A stretch of DNA of 57,752 bases, taken from DATMRF01 sp035566435 (GTDB taxonomy: Bacteria; Verrucomicrobiota; Verrucomicrobiia; Limisphaerales; UBA8199). Below, in pieces: positions 27,541 through 36,197 of the stretch; positions within the stretch are counted from its first letter, which is position 1; every line of letters starts with the position of its first letter. The DNA is taken from NCBI GenBank assembly GCA_035566435.1, contig DATMRF010000030.1, positions 1-57,752 of the forward strand, in the 5' to 3' direction. Both the position numbers and the translations under genes were made by a program. The notes below the pieces were generated by a model. The model saw nothing but the letters and a program-made list of their open reading frames with translations, was not told the DNA's origin and did not search any database.

Positions 27541-29724
27541 CTAAAACCGGTACTGCAAACTCGAAGAGATGAGGTGGGCGCCGAAGTCGCGGTTGCCGCC
27601 ATAGGCGTCGTCGGTGTAATGGAAGAACCCGTAGCGCAGGGTCAGGCGGACCCTTTGGCTGAGGCGGCGGGTCAGCGTGGCAGTGATGGCGTGCTCCTTG
27701 CCGCCGGCGCCGTACGGCACGCCAACGGTCGAGTTGTCCTGGTAATCGTCCGCCCGGTAGTAGAAATAACCAAGCTTGAAGTCGGTCTTGTCATCGAGGA
27801 CGAGGCCGGAGGAGAAGTTGAGGGTCCAGTAATTATTCTGCGCGTTGAGGATCGCCTGGGTGACGTCGGACGCAGGCGTCTTCGTTTCGCTGATGACGTA
27901 ATTGAAGCCCGCCTGGAGGAACAACCGCGACCAGGGGGTCCAACTGATGTCCTGCGCCAGGATGTGGCTGGTCATGTCGGAGGATTGGACTTCGCTTAGG
28001 CCCGAGATGGGATCGGGTTTGGTGTGAATGGTCGAAAGCTGGTACTCGTAGCGGCTGACCAGCGTGAGGTTCGGGCGGGGCCTGAGCGTGAGCCGGACGT
28101 TGCCGTCGTAGGTATCAAAGTTCTGCAGGACAAGGTAGCCGGGGTAACGGTTGCCGCTGTTGTTGGGCGTGCTGTCCACGTTGAGCGTGTAATCGTAGGC
28201 GTTGAGCTTGTAGTAGCCGCCGCCATCGAGCGTGACCTGGCGGCTGAGATACCAACGGGCGCCGGCGCTGTACTTCTGGAAGAGGCGCCCGTCGTCCGTT
28301 TGGTTGTCAATCGGCGGAATGCCGATGCCATTGATGGGGACCAGGCCGCCCGTCTGGGTAAGGTTGCCATCGCCCTCGGTCCATTCACCGCGAGCGAAAA
28401 GGACCCAGTTGGTGATGGCGCTGTAGCGGAGGTCGAGGCGCTCGCGAACATCGAGGACTCCTCGCTGAGCGTTGGCGTTGAAGGGCGTGGCGGCGTTGTC
28501 CGCCAGCGTTTCAAAGCCAGAGGTTTCCGCATCCCAATCCTCTTTGAGCACACGCAGCGACGGCACGATCGCGAGGAACGGTGTGGGTTTGTAAAAGAGG
28601 TTCAGGTCGCCGACGTACTCCTTCAGGTGCGAACCGCCGCTCAAACCGTAATAGCCGAACCCGTTTTGCGCCGCGGGGACATAGTTGACATCGAAGTCGG
28701 AGCCGTAAATGCGGCTCCCGGTGAAATCGTTGTCCAAATCGGAGAAAGAGAAACCGGCGGAGAACATAAGGTTCTTCTTCAGCCAGGTTTCGGAGAAGGC
28801 ATGCACGTTGAAGAGGTCGTAGGTCGTGCCCGCTTTGTCGGTGATTTTTTGTTCGATGGGTTCACCGTTGAACTTATCAATCTTCAGGCTGTCGTTCAGC
28901 TTGCCGAACTCGTAGCTCAGGCCAAGCCCAAAATCGGTGGCCTTGATGTGGTGCGTGGCCTCGATTTGGAACGCATCGCTGGATTCATTGATGTGATAAA
29001 ATGTAGGGCTGAGGCCGCGCACCGTGCTGGTCAGGTCCGGATGCGTGTAACCCCACTCGGTGGAGCCCTTTTCGCCATCGCGGTAGCTGTGGGTGTATTT
29101 AAGAGTGATTTTCGGAAGTTTCTCCAGGGCGAGGCCCGCTTCGAAAACGATCCGCCCCCGGTCGAGCGTGAACGCGACCGGCCCGAGCGAGTAGTAGCTG
29201 CCCGTAGGCGGGAAGAAGCCGCCATCGGCATCCGACCAGGTCCGGAATTCGTTAAACGAGAAACGGAGATAGCCGAGTTTCTCTTTGGCAATGCCGAAGG
29301 TGAAATCGTAATCGTGGTTATCGTAGATGGACCTGCCATCGACGGTGAACGTGGTGCCCTTGGAAATTTCGCCCTGGTAATGCAGGCTCTCAATGCCGCC
29401 GAAGGCGTCCCGCGAAGTCTGGTGCTGCTGCTGGAACTGAGGCCCACTGCCGGTGGTGATGAACCCGCCAGCGCCGATCTGAACCCAATTGTTGTAAGCT
29501 TCTTTGCCGCCCTCGAACATTTGCTCGGGCGTGAGGACAGGCTCAGCGGTCTTGGCGGCGGGCGCATTCGTGCCGGCCGTTGCCGGAGAAGCATTCGTGC
29601 CCCCGACGGCGGGGACAGCGTTGGTGTCTGTCGCGGCCAGGGCCGAAACCGGCACCGAGAGTCCGAGCAGAGCGGCCCAGCACCACCGGAGCCGTTCGAT
29701 TGGGAATGACCTTCTGGAGTTCAT
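27541..29724 (-). CDS. MtrB/PioB-like outer-membrane barrel of a porin-cytochrome conduit
   Basis: A signal peptide (about residues 1-30) is followed by an Ala/Thr/Pro/Asn linker and then a long barrel made of alternating strands. Examples are GTTFTVDGRSIYDNHDYDFTF, ITLKYTHSYRDGEKGS and NLTLVSRYEYQLSTIH. The protein ends in QYRF, with the terminal aromatic needed for barrel assembly. Length (727), lack of a plug and strand pattern fit the MtrB/PioB family, barrels that hold a multiheme cytochrome inside the outer membrane. The N-terminal CxxC of Shewanella MtrB is absent, as in Geobacter-type porins. It starts 18 bp after an eight-heme lipoprotein cytochrome gene, which strongly supports the role. 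A generic large porin is the alternative. Confidence 0.82.
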   Translation of the reverse strand: MNSRRSFPIERLRWCWAALLGLSVPVSALAATDTNAVPAVGGTNASPATAGTNAPAAKTAEPVLTPEQMFEGGKEAYNNWVQIGAGGFITTGSGPQFQQQHQTSRDAFGGIESLHYQGEISKGTTFTVDGRSIYDNHDYDFTFGIAKEKLGYLRFSFNEFRTWSDADGGFFPPTGSYYSLGPVAFTLDRGRIVFEAGLALEKLPKITLKYTHSYRDGEKGSTEWGYTHPDLTSTVRGLSPTFYHINESSDAFQIEATHHIKATDFGLGLSYEFGKLNDSLKIDKFNGEPIEQKITDKAGTTYDLFNVHAFSETWLKKNLMFSAGFSFSDLDNDFTGSRIYGSDFDVNYVPAAQNGFGYYGLSGGSHLKEYVGDLNLFYKPTPFLAIVPSLRVLKEDWDAETSGFETLADNAATPFNANAQRGVLDVRERLDLRYSAITNWVLFARGEWTEGDGNLTQTGGLVPINGIGIPPIDNQTDDGRLFQKYSAGARWYLSRQVTLDGGGYYKLNAYDYTLNVDSTPNNSGNRYPGYLVLQNFDTYDGNVRLTLRPRPNLTLVSRYEYQLSTIHTKPDPISGLSEVQSSDMTSHILAQDISWTPWSRLFLQAGFNYVISETKTPASDVTQAILNAQNNYWTLNFSSGLVLDDKTDFKLGYFYYRADDYQDNSTVGVPYGAGGKEHAITATLTRRLSQRVRLTLRYGFFHYTDDAYGGNRDFGAHLISSSLQYRF

Positions 29725-29742
29725 CAGCTTTGGGGTGGGTGG

Positions 29743-30603
29743 TTAGAAGCGCAACGAGGGGCTGACGCGGGAGCCATGGACGGCTTCATGACAACCTGCC
29801 GTCCAGCAGGTGCCCTGTTGCAGGCGCAGGGTATGGTCCGACCCGCCGATGAGGAGCCGGCCGTTGCTGATCTGCTGGAAATGGCATTTCAGGCACAGGT
29901 TCGCGTCGCGTTCAGTCAGCATCTTAGCGTTGACGGAGCCATGGGCGGTATGGCAGACGGTGCAGCCTTCACGCATGGCCTCGTGTTCGAACCCGTAGGG
30001 GCCGGGCTGAGACGGATGGCACCGGATGCAGCTTTCATTCTCGGAGACGAGCGAAGTGCCGCCGCCTAAGAAAATCGAACCTTTATGCGGCGGATGGCAA
30101 TCGGTGCAGCTCATCTTGCCTTCCGGTACAGGATGATGGCTCGGCAGGTTGAACTTGCCGCGAACGTCCGTGTGGCACTGAAAGCAGACCGTTTCAACCG
30201 AGCGGGCCGGCGGTGCCACCAGGCGTGCGCCGTAGCTGTTTGCGGCGGGACGCCCGGCTGTGAAGCTGAACGGAGGTTTGGTCTCGCCGCCCGAATCCGA
30301 ATGCAAGCTGCACGGCCCATGGCAGGATTCACAGCCGGCGCTGAGGGCGTTCGGTCCCTGGGCCACTAGCCGGGCATGGTCGGCAGTTTGGAAGTCCCGG
30401 TAGATTTGGTCATGGCACTGCTCGCATTCTTTGGAGCCGATGTACTTCGCGCCCGGAACATTGGGCAGCACCACGACAGCGCGGTGGACCGACTGGCACG
30501 AAATCACCGCCAGGACCAGAACGAGCGTCGGGGCCATCAAGGCGAGCCAGCGGCCCCAGCGCGCTGGCAGCTTTCGATAGAAACGGAAGTTGCGATTTGT
30601 CAT
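29743..30603 (-). CDS. Eight-heme DmsE/MtrA-like lipoprotein cytochrome c
   Basis: From ATG 30603 the product has a hydrophobic signal ending in the lipobox VISC (cysteine near residue 36), so it is probably lipid-anchored. Seven CXXCH heme sites follow (CEQCH, CESCH, CFQCH, CTDCH, CIRCH, CTVCH, CLKCH). The eighth site, CWTAGCH, has four residues between the cysteines. The final CHEAVHGS resembles the end of DmsE/MtrA-type cytochromes. Those proteins sit inside an MtrB-type barrel and pass electrons across the outer membrane; the barrel is encoded 18 bp downstream. Eight hemes match the number in Geobacter OmaB. The earlier in-frame start at 30678 adds residues without signal character. Confidence 0.9.
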   Translation of the reverse strand: MTNRNFRFYRKLPARWGRWLALMAPTLVLVLAVISCQSVHRAVVVLPNVPGAKYIGSKECEQCHDQIYRDFQTADHARLVAQGPNALSAGCESCHGPCSLHSDSGGETKPPFSFTAGRPAANSYGARLVAPPARSVETVCFQCHTDVRGKFNLPSHHPVPEGKMSCTDCHPPHKGSIFLGGGTSLVSENESCIRCHPSQPGPYGFEHEAMREGCTVCHTAHGSVNAKMLTERDANLCLKCHFQQISNGRLLIGGSDHTLRLQQGTCWTAGCHEAVHGSRVSPSLRF

Positions 30604-30679
30604 GACGTCTCTGGTTATCGTTGCATCGGCCAACTGGTCCGGGGCTCGGAGGGTGTGGTCATCATCGACTCGCAGCACT

Positions 30680-32269
30680 TTATTGGCTCAACTCCTGTTG
30701 AACCCACGTCAGCGCGGTGTCCAACAAGGTGAACGCATAGGGGTTGTGAGCCCCAAAACTGCCGTCATATACCACCAGGTAAAGGTTGAACCGCGCTTTT
30801 TGGATGTTGACCGGTATCTGAGGCTGTTCCGTCGCATCCGGACCTGGCCCACCCGGCGACAAGTCTCCGGGATTTGTGTATTCCCACGCCCGAGTGCCGT
30901 ACTTTTGTTGCAAGGCGAGCGGGGCCTTGGTGAGGGCCCACACATTCAGCAAACTGTTGATCTGGTTGACCTCGTTGGTCACCGCGTTGCGAGCAATCCC
31001 AATGATCCCGCTCGGGTTGGGATGGCATTCGAGGCAGCGGTCATGTGAATCCACTGTGGACGTATGGCTGGCAAGATTGGGATGGTACTGGTCCGGTGGC
31101 AGCGCCGAATCCTGCATGTGACACTCGACGCACTGATTGGTGAGCAGCATCGCATGGGGGCCTGGCTGGTAAGTTGAAGGTCCCGACGCCAGTTCGCCAA
31201 CCGTGCCGAGGAACATATTATACTGCGGCGAGTGGTGCGGTGCGCGGCTGGAACTGGCCCACGACGCGCCGCGATGGTTGTGGCATTGGCCGCAAAGATT
31301 AATGTTCGGGTTGTATTGATTGGTGAACGGCGCGGAAGTGGTAATGAAATAGTCGTTGGTGGACGCCAGCGGGTTGCGCAGTTGGAACGGAGCCACGGCA
31401 TTGGTCTGGTGCGGGTTGTGGCAAGTTCCGCAAACAATGGGGACGTTCGCGTCGCCACTCGGCAGCGCCTGGTGGTTCAGCAGACTGAGCCGGACCGAGC
31501 CCGAGTGACAACGGCCGCAACTGTCGGTCAGGCTGGAAGGATTTAAGTCCTCAACCACCTGCGCGTGCAGACTCGAACTCCATTGCTTGTAGGTCGATGA
31601 TTGAGAGCCGGTATGGCAGCCGCCGCAGAGCGTGGCTGCGATTTCCACCCGCGGCCGGACAGTGATGTCATCAGGATTGGCGGCATGGTTTCCAGCCGCA
31701 CCGTGGCAGTTCTCGCACTGCACGCCGGGAAGTTGCGGCGTCGCCGTTTGGCTGACGAACCCGGTCGGCAGGCCATACCCCAGCGTATGGCAGGCAAGAC
31801 AACTGGAGTTCCTGTCCTGGTTCGCGGCTTGAAGCACCTGAAACGCCTGGGCGTGGGCGGTGTATTGGAAATTGGTGTGGACTGGCCCGTGGCACTCGAT
31901 GCACACCTGCGCGCCCGCGTACTCCGCCGAAGGACCTGAGACTTTGAAGAAAGTGTTGGTTGAAGTAAGCGGGACGCTCGCTTTGCGCGACAAGTTCGTC
32001 CGCGGTCCGACGCCTTGCCAAACACCTTTGAGGCCCTTCGCCTGGAATAATTGGTAATAGCCCGACGGACCATCCCAGGTCACCGTCACCGAGTTGGTAG
32101 TTTGTTGGATGCCTGTCACGACGGGCCGACCGGGCATCCCCCCAGGCTGCGGGACACTCAGGTGCTGCACGCTCTGCGCCCGCGTGGACGCTTGCGCGGC
32201 GAAAAGGCCGGTTGCCGCCAGCAGCGAAGCGAACGCATGGTTGAACCGCAAAGCGTTAGGGACGTTCAT
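30680..32269 (-). CDS. Secreted nine-heme cytochrome c
   Basis: From ATG 32269 the protein has a Sec signal (cleavage after TRAQ near residue 32). A beta domain follows (SVTVTWDGPSGYYQLFQAKG to TNTFFKVSG), of a type often placed at the front of secreted Verrucomicrobia proteins. Nine CXXCH sites come next (CIECH, CLACH, CENCH, CGGCH, CGRCH, CGTCH, CGQCH, CVECH, CLECH). The C-terminal module with DGSFGAHNPYAFTLLDTAL is shared with the nine-heme protein at 33.7-36.0 kb. As first gene of the operon with the eight-heme cytochrome and the barrel, it is the best candidate for the outer-surface terminal cytochrome. The in-frame extension up to 32497 is not used, because the signal starts at 32269. 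Confidence 0.9.
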   Translation of the reverse strand: MNVPNALRFNHAFASLLAATGLFAAQASTRAQSVQHLSVPQPGGMPGRPVVTGIQQTTNSVTVTWDGPSGYYQLFQAKGLKGVWQGVGPRTNLSRKASVPLTSTNTFFKVSGPSAEYAGAQVCIECHGPVHTNFQYTAHAQAFQVLQAANQDRNSSCLACHTLGYGLPTGFVSQTATPQLPGVQCENCHGAAGNHAANPDDITVRPRVEIAATLCGGCHTGSQSSTYKQWSSSLHAQVVEDLNPSSLTDSCGRCHSGSVRLSLLNHQALPSGDANVPIVCGTCHNPHQTNAVAPFQLRNPLASTNDYFITTSAPFTNQYNPNINLCGQCHNHRGASWASSSRAPHHSPQYNMFLGTVGELASGPSTYQPGPHAMLLTNQCVECHMQDSALPPDQYHPNLASHTSTVDSHDRCLECHPNPSGIIGIARNAVTNEVNQINSLLNVWALTKAPLALQQKYGTRAWEYTNPGDLSPGGPGPDATEQPQIPVNIQKARFNLYLVVYDGSFGAHNPYAFTLLDTALTWVQQELSQ

Positions 32270-32593
32270 AGGCTGAGAATTTGGCGGCCAGGACAATTTA
32301 CGATGAGCGGCACCCTCTGGCCGGTTCGGGGTAGGGTTCGGCCTGGGGACCAAGCGTCGCGAGGCACTGTGTGCGCTCGCACAACACCAAACACCAGAGT
32401 AGCTTGCGAACTGGATTCGGACGCCAACATGCTCATCTGAAGCTACAAAGTGCCTCCGTTGCCAGCTATGCAAATATTGTCGGATGCTCACCGTCATTTG
32501 ACTTGCCAGAGCAAGTTTTGCTCGCCTGGCGCGAAAGCCTTTGGCACCCTAACCCCTGTCGCGCCTTTAGGGCACACAGACCGAACAAACGCA
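32270..32593. promoter_or_regulatory. Divergent promoter region of the cytochrome operon
   Basis: This 324-bp gap separates the divergent cytochrome operon and the GldG-like gene, so both promoters must be here. TTGACT at 32498-32503 is a fair -35 for the plus strand but has no good partner -10. I see no operator palindrome. Frames that read through it have no family character. Confidence 0.3.
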
Positions 32594-33523
32594 ATGAAAC
32601 ATTCCCCGTCCCAACCTGCTCGCTCGGCAAGCGGGCCGAGAACACACGAGCAAGCGAGCAGTCGCGTCCCGGCTCTCGCTCTGGGCTTCTTTCTCCTGGG
32701 CGTCGCGGTCAGCGCTTTCTGGTTTTACCGCGCCTCCCATCCGCGCGCGGGAACGGCCGCCGGCCAAAACGACGGTGGCGGAATGGGGGCTTTGTCGGAT
32801 GGCACGCTCGCTGTGCTGAAGCGCATCGATTCGCCGGTGGAAATCCGTTTCTATTCGCTGCTCGACCCGGCGAGCACGTCCGAATCCCTGAGGGCCTTCA
32901 CCGGCCGCGTCGAACAGTTGCTTTCATTGTACCAGCAGGCGGCCCACGGCCAGATTAAGGTGACCCGCTACACTTCGCTGGCGGATTCCAGCCAGGCCGC
33001 CGCCGCTGACGGTCTCAACCCGTTCAATCTCGACAAAGGTGAAGCGTGTTATCTGGGCGTGGCGGTGGTTCAGGCCGGCCAAAAAGAATCTCTCGCCCGG
33101 CTCTCGCCGGACTGGGAACCGGCCCTGGAATCCGACCTCTCACGCGCGCTAACGCGGGTCATCGACGCCTCCGCGCCAGCGCGGCCCGCCGCGGCCGCAC
33201 GAGTTGATGCGGCCACACTCGACGAGGTCAAACGTACGTTCCCTAATCTTGAATCGGTGTCCGTCAAGGAAGGGACGCAAAAGCTGCGCGACGCAGCCGT
33301 CAATGACATGAAAGCGGCGCTCGCGGAACTGGACGCCCAGGTCAAGGATGCCGAACAACGTTTAACCCAGGCGCAGACTGGCACCTCCGACGCCGAAAAG
33401 CAGGCAGCGATCAAAAACCTTCAGCAAATCCAGGCGGCTCAGACGGAAAAGCTGAAACAAATCGCCGCGCGCTCCGCGGCTCAGATCGAGGCGCTCAAGC
33501 AGCTTAAGTCTGGCGGACGCTGA
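32594..33523 (+). CDS. GldG-like ABC-transporter auxiliary protein (membrane-anchored)
   Basis: After a basic N-terminus there is one membrane span (about residues 27-46, ALALGFFLLGVAVSAFWF). The periplasmic domain LKRIDSPVEIRFYSLLDPAS...RVEQLLSLYQQAAHGQIKVTRY matches the ABC_transp_aux (GldG) family. Those proteins normally accompany an ABC ATPase and permease that move substrates or anchor gliding machinery. A strongly helical, coiled-coil tail follows (about residues 215-305, rich in Ala, Glu, Gln and Lys). No permease or ATPase neighbours it; the nearest unassigned ATPase is at 54.4 kb. I use ATG 32594, since the 48 codons before it carry no homology. It is divergent from the cytochrome operon. 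Confidence 0.78.
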   Translation: MKHSPSQPARSASGPRTHEQASSRVPALALGFFLLGVAVSAFWFYRASHPRAGTAAGQNDGGGMGALSDGTLAVLKRIDSPVEIRFYSLLDPASTSESLRAFTGRVEQLLSLYQQAAHGQIKVTRYTSLADSSQAAAADGLNPFNLDKGEACYLGVAVVQAGQKESLARLSPDWEPALESDLSRALTRVIDASAPARPAAAARVDAATLDEVKRTFPNLESVSVKEGTQKLRDAAVNDMKAALAELDAQVKDAEQRLTQAQTGTSDAEKQAAIKNLQQIQAAQTEKLKQIAARSAAQIEALKQLKSGGR

Positions 33524-33551
33524 TTCGACGCCAGGAATCGTCCTCGTCCTC

Positions 33552-33611
33552 CTCCTCGTCCTCGTAATCGATCCGTTCCTTCCTCTTCGGATCGATTACG
33601 AGAACGAGGAC
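33552..33611. repeat. GTCCTCGT...ACGAGGAC dyad between converging genes
   Basis: Segments 33552-33574 and 33589-33611 are a nearly perfect 23-bp inverted repeat (21 of 23 matching) built on ATCGATCC/GGATCGAT, with a 14-bp loop. It sits just after the GldG-like stop and before the terminator of the opposing cytochrome gene. It may help stop transcription from both sides. Confidence 0.7.
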
Positions 33612-33624
33612 CAACCCCGCACAC

Positions 33625-33654
33625 AAAAAACCCTCCCCTGTTTCCAGGGGAGGG
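33625..33654 (-). terminator. Rho-independent terminator of the nine-heme cytochrome gene
   Basis: On the minus strand a perfect 9-bp stem CCCTCCCCT/AGGGGAGGG (33646-33654 with 33631-33639) with a 6-base loop is followed by a run of six T. It lies about 50 bp past the cytochrome stop codon at 33703 and is the clearest intrinsic terminator in the window. Confidence 0.92.
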
Positions 33655-33702
33655 TCTGCGACAAGTTAGGGTTAGTATCAGTCTTTTGACAATTCGATGC
33701 GG

Positions 33703-35988
33703 TTACGGATTGTGTACTACCCGGTAGAACTGCTGGGCGTTTTGACGCGTCGGGGTCAGGTAGCTGATGGCGGAGCCGGTACCGTTGATGGACGGGCTGA
33801 TGGTCTGCCATCCGTCACTGAGCGACGAGATCCCCTGGATCCAATAAGTCTTGCCAACTTCGGTGTCGAAGGCGACTTCCGCCGCGGTATAGATATGTAC
33901 CGTGTTCGTATCGCCTACGGCGGTAACGTTGCCAAAAACGATGCCGTTGGTAAAGGTCTGTCCCGGCACCAACGGATTCACGCCGAGAGCGTAGGCGAGC
34001 CAGTTAGGCACACCGGCGGCACTCATGGCATTAGGTGCTGCCGCCGCACTTGTCGCCGAGCCATAATACTGGATCTGCCAGGCGTCAGACAGGCCGTCAT
34101 TGTTGGAATCGCCGGTTAGATCGGCAATCGAAGCCTTCAGCAAGCCGACTGCATAGGGAGCGTTGTGCACACCCTTGCTGCCGTCGATGGAGACAAACTG
34201 CCAGTTATATCCGGCCTGCAGAAACTTCGCTGGCCAGTTGGTCTTGAAGGTGGTGCGGTCAATGGTCTTGACGAGGCCATCGGCGACGTAGTCGCTGCTA
34301 TTCGCGTGCCACGCCGAGTTCGGCAAGAGCGTGGAGAGTTTGTCCAGTAGCGATTGGACTTCGGTTTGGACGCCCTGAATGACGCCGTCGCCGTTGTAGT
34401 CCCCCCGAGGTAGATCAAAAGAAGCTATCGGGCCATGGCATTGAGCGCAGGCGTCAACTTTGTCCACAATGTTCGTCACGCCATTGGTGACAACACTGTA
34501 ACTCATATTCCACGTATGGCCGCCAGCCTTCAGGAACGCAGGATCGGTGGTGGTCGTGCTCTGCATGTGACAGCCTACGCACAAGTCAGGAACCGAAGTG
34601 CGGTGGGCGGAGCTGGGAATGGTTTGACCGTAGGTGTAGGCGTTGATGCCCAGGACCATATCGCCCTGCGGGTTGTCGTGAGTACCGAAGCTCGATCCAC
34701 CGAACCAAGTGGGTTGACCGAGCGGATACTTCGCGAGCTGATTGGTCACCGAGCCGTTGCGGACCTGATGGCACTGCAAACAAATGGCGCCGTTGCCGGC
34801 GTTTGTAACCACGGTGCCGTCTGGCATCGTCACGGAAGCCAGCATCCGCAGCAGATGCGGGTTGTTGGTCGGCGTGGTCAGCCCGTGCGGCTCATGGCAG
34901 GCCTGGCAGCTAATCGCGGCAAAAGTCGCGTTGGTGAAAGTGTCGCCGTTCATTCGGGCAATAAAGCCGTTGGCGGAGTGACAGCCCACGCAATTGGGGC
35001 TCGACGGCCCGGTGGTCAAACCGTGGCGAGAAACATTCCATTCGGTGCCTTTGACATGGTGGGTCGGAGCATCGTGGCACTGGTTGCAGTCACCGGAACG
35101 GGTTGTGACCTCGAGCCTTGGCCAGTTCGCAACCGTGCCCGGGGGACGAAGCGCGGCGTTGACGTGTTCGCTGCCCGGTCCGTGGCAGTTTTCGCATTGG
35201 ATATTTCCCAGCGTCTGCAGGTCCGCCGGCATGGATGCAAAGTTGCCGTTCGTCAGCACCGTCGGAAATGTCCACCCATCGGCCTTGGCGACGTCGTCGA
35301 ACCCGCCATTGACAGCGTTCGTGTTGGTGTTGTAGCCCACAGTATGGCATTGGAGGCACGACAGACTATAAAAACCAAGCTGGCCATCGATGCCTTGGCT
35401 GAAGATGTGAGCGTGGGCGGTCGTTTCGTATGACGGTGCCATCGCCGGAATCCCCGGGGTGCCGGTATGGCAGACCTCGCACGAGTATTTTCCTAAATAA
35501 GTGCCGACCGTCAGGGTCAGGGCCACATTCGTCGTCCCATAGTTGGCAGTGGTGATGGTGGCGAGCACGGTGTATTGGCCGGTCACATCCGGACGCAACA
35601 GCTTGCGGTCGGCCACCTGGTAAAGCATGCGGTCTGAAGGCTCATAAGGCGGCATATTCGCCGGCAGTGGGCTGGTCGTCAGCGTCGCCGCGGATCCGGC
35701 CGGCAGGTTGGTCAGCGACCAGGTCACGCCGGTGATGTTCGTGGCGGGAATCAGCAGGTTAATCTCAGCCTCGAGATACACGGGGGTGCCTTGGGCAACG
35801 GTGGATATGCCGCCCGAAACCTCCGTGCTGGTGGGAAGGCCATATACGGTTTTGTCGCCAGGGGTAAGTGCGCGCGGAACGAGTCGGCCCTGGAGCGTCG
35901 GCGTCGCCGCTTGCGCTGTGAGCGCGGCGCCTGCGGCCATCAGCGCAATCGCCAGATGGCACGTCAGGGTTTTTCTTGTTGGTTTCAT
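33703..35988 (-). CDS. Secreted nine-heme cytochrome c with calcium-loop motifs
   Basis: The signal peptide ends near residue 29 (ALTAQA). A beta-rich domain of about 130 residues precedes nine CXXCH sites (CEVCH, CLQCH, CENCH, CNQCH, CVGCH, CQACH, CLQCH, CVGCH, CAQCH). Two acidic loops, DYNGDGVIQG and DSNNDGLSDAW, look like dockerin/thrombospondin-type calcium sites. Between them lies KFLQAGYNWQFVSIDGSKGVHNAPYAVGLL, the same module found at the end of the other nine-heme protein. The tail ends in RQNAQQFYRVVHNP, a common Verrucomicrobia surface-protein ending. All this points to the outer surface or periplasm. ATG 35988 is preferred over GTG 35997. It has its own terminator and lies 209 bp downstream of hemA on the same strand. 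Confidence 0.9.
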   Translation of the reverse strand: MKPTRKTLTCHLAIALMAAGAALTAQAATPTLQGRLVPRALTPGDKTVYGLPTSTEVSGGISTVAQGTPVYLEAEINLLIPATNITGVTWSLTNLPAGSAATLTTSPLPANMPPYEPSDRMLYQVADRKLLRPDVTGQYTVLATITTANYGTTNVALTLTVGTYLGKYSCEVCHTGTPGIPAMAPSYETTAHAHIFSQGIDGQLGFYSLSCLQCHTVGYNTNTNAVNGGFDDVAKADGWTFPTVLTNGNFASMPADLQTLGNIQCENCHGPGSEHVNAALRPPGTVANWPRLEVTTRSGDCNQCHDAPTHHVKGTEWNVSRHGLTTGPSSPNCVGCHSANGFIARMNGDTFTNATFAAISCQACHEPHGLTTPTNNPHLLRMLASVTMPDGTVVTNAGNGAICLQCHQVRNGSVTNQLAKYPLGQPTWFGGSSFGTHDNPQGDMVLGINAYTYGQTIPSSAHRTSVPDLCVGCHMQSTTTTDPAFLKAGGHTWNMSYSVVTNGVTNIVDKVDACAQCHGPIASFDLPRGDYNGDGVIQGVQTEVQSLLDKLSTLLPNSAWHANSSDYVADGLVKTIDRTTFKTNWPAKFLQAGYNWQFVSIDGSKGVHNAPYAVGLLKASIADLTGDSNNDGLSDAWQIQYYGSATSAAAAPNAMSAAGVPNWLAYALGVNPLVPGQTFTNGIVFGNVTAVGDTNTVHIYTAAEVAFDTEVGKTYWIQGISSLSDGWQTISPSINGTGSAISYLTPTRQNAQQFYRVVHNP

Positions 35989-36197
35989 ATTTAACACGTG
36001 CTTTGTTCGGTTTTGGTGTTACTGAGAATCAACGGCACTAGCTTGATGCCGCATTCCAGCGCGCCAGGTTTTCGGTGACGCGGTTTCCAACGAAAGTCGC
36101 GCCCGACAGCGAGCTGGCCGCCCGGCTCCTCCGTTGAAATGGTTTTGCTTCATGCAAAGTCGTTTTGTGGGTCGTATGGCCGGCATGGTGGTTCGGC

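Noticed and set aside
28024..29709. A 561-codon open frame on the plus strand opposite the barrel gene
   Set aside because: It is the antisense shadow of the barrel gene, rich in Val, Glu, Gly and Arg with no family motif. The minus-strand frame has a signal peptide, strand pattern and C-terminal aromatic.
34435..35433. A 332-codon open frame opposite the nine-heme cytochrome
   Set aside because: The opposite strand carries nine CXXCH sites and a signal peptide; this frame has no domain and unusual composition.
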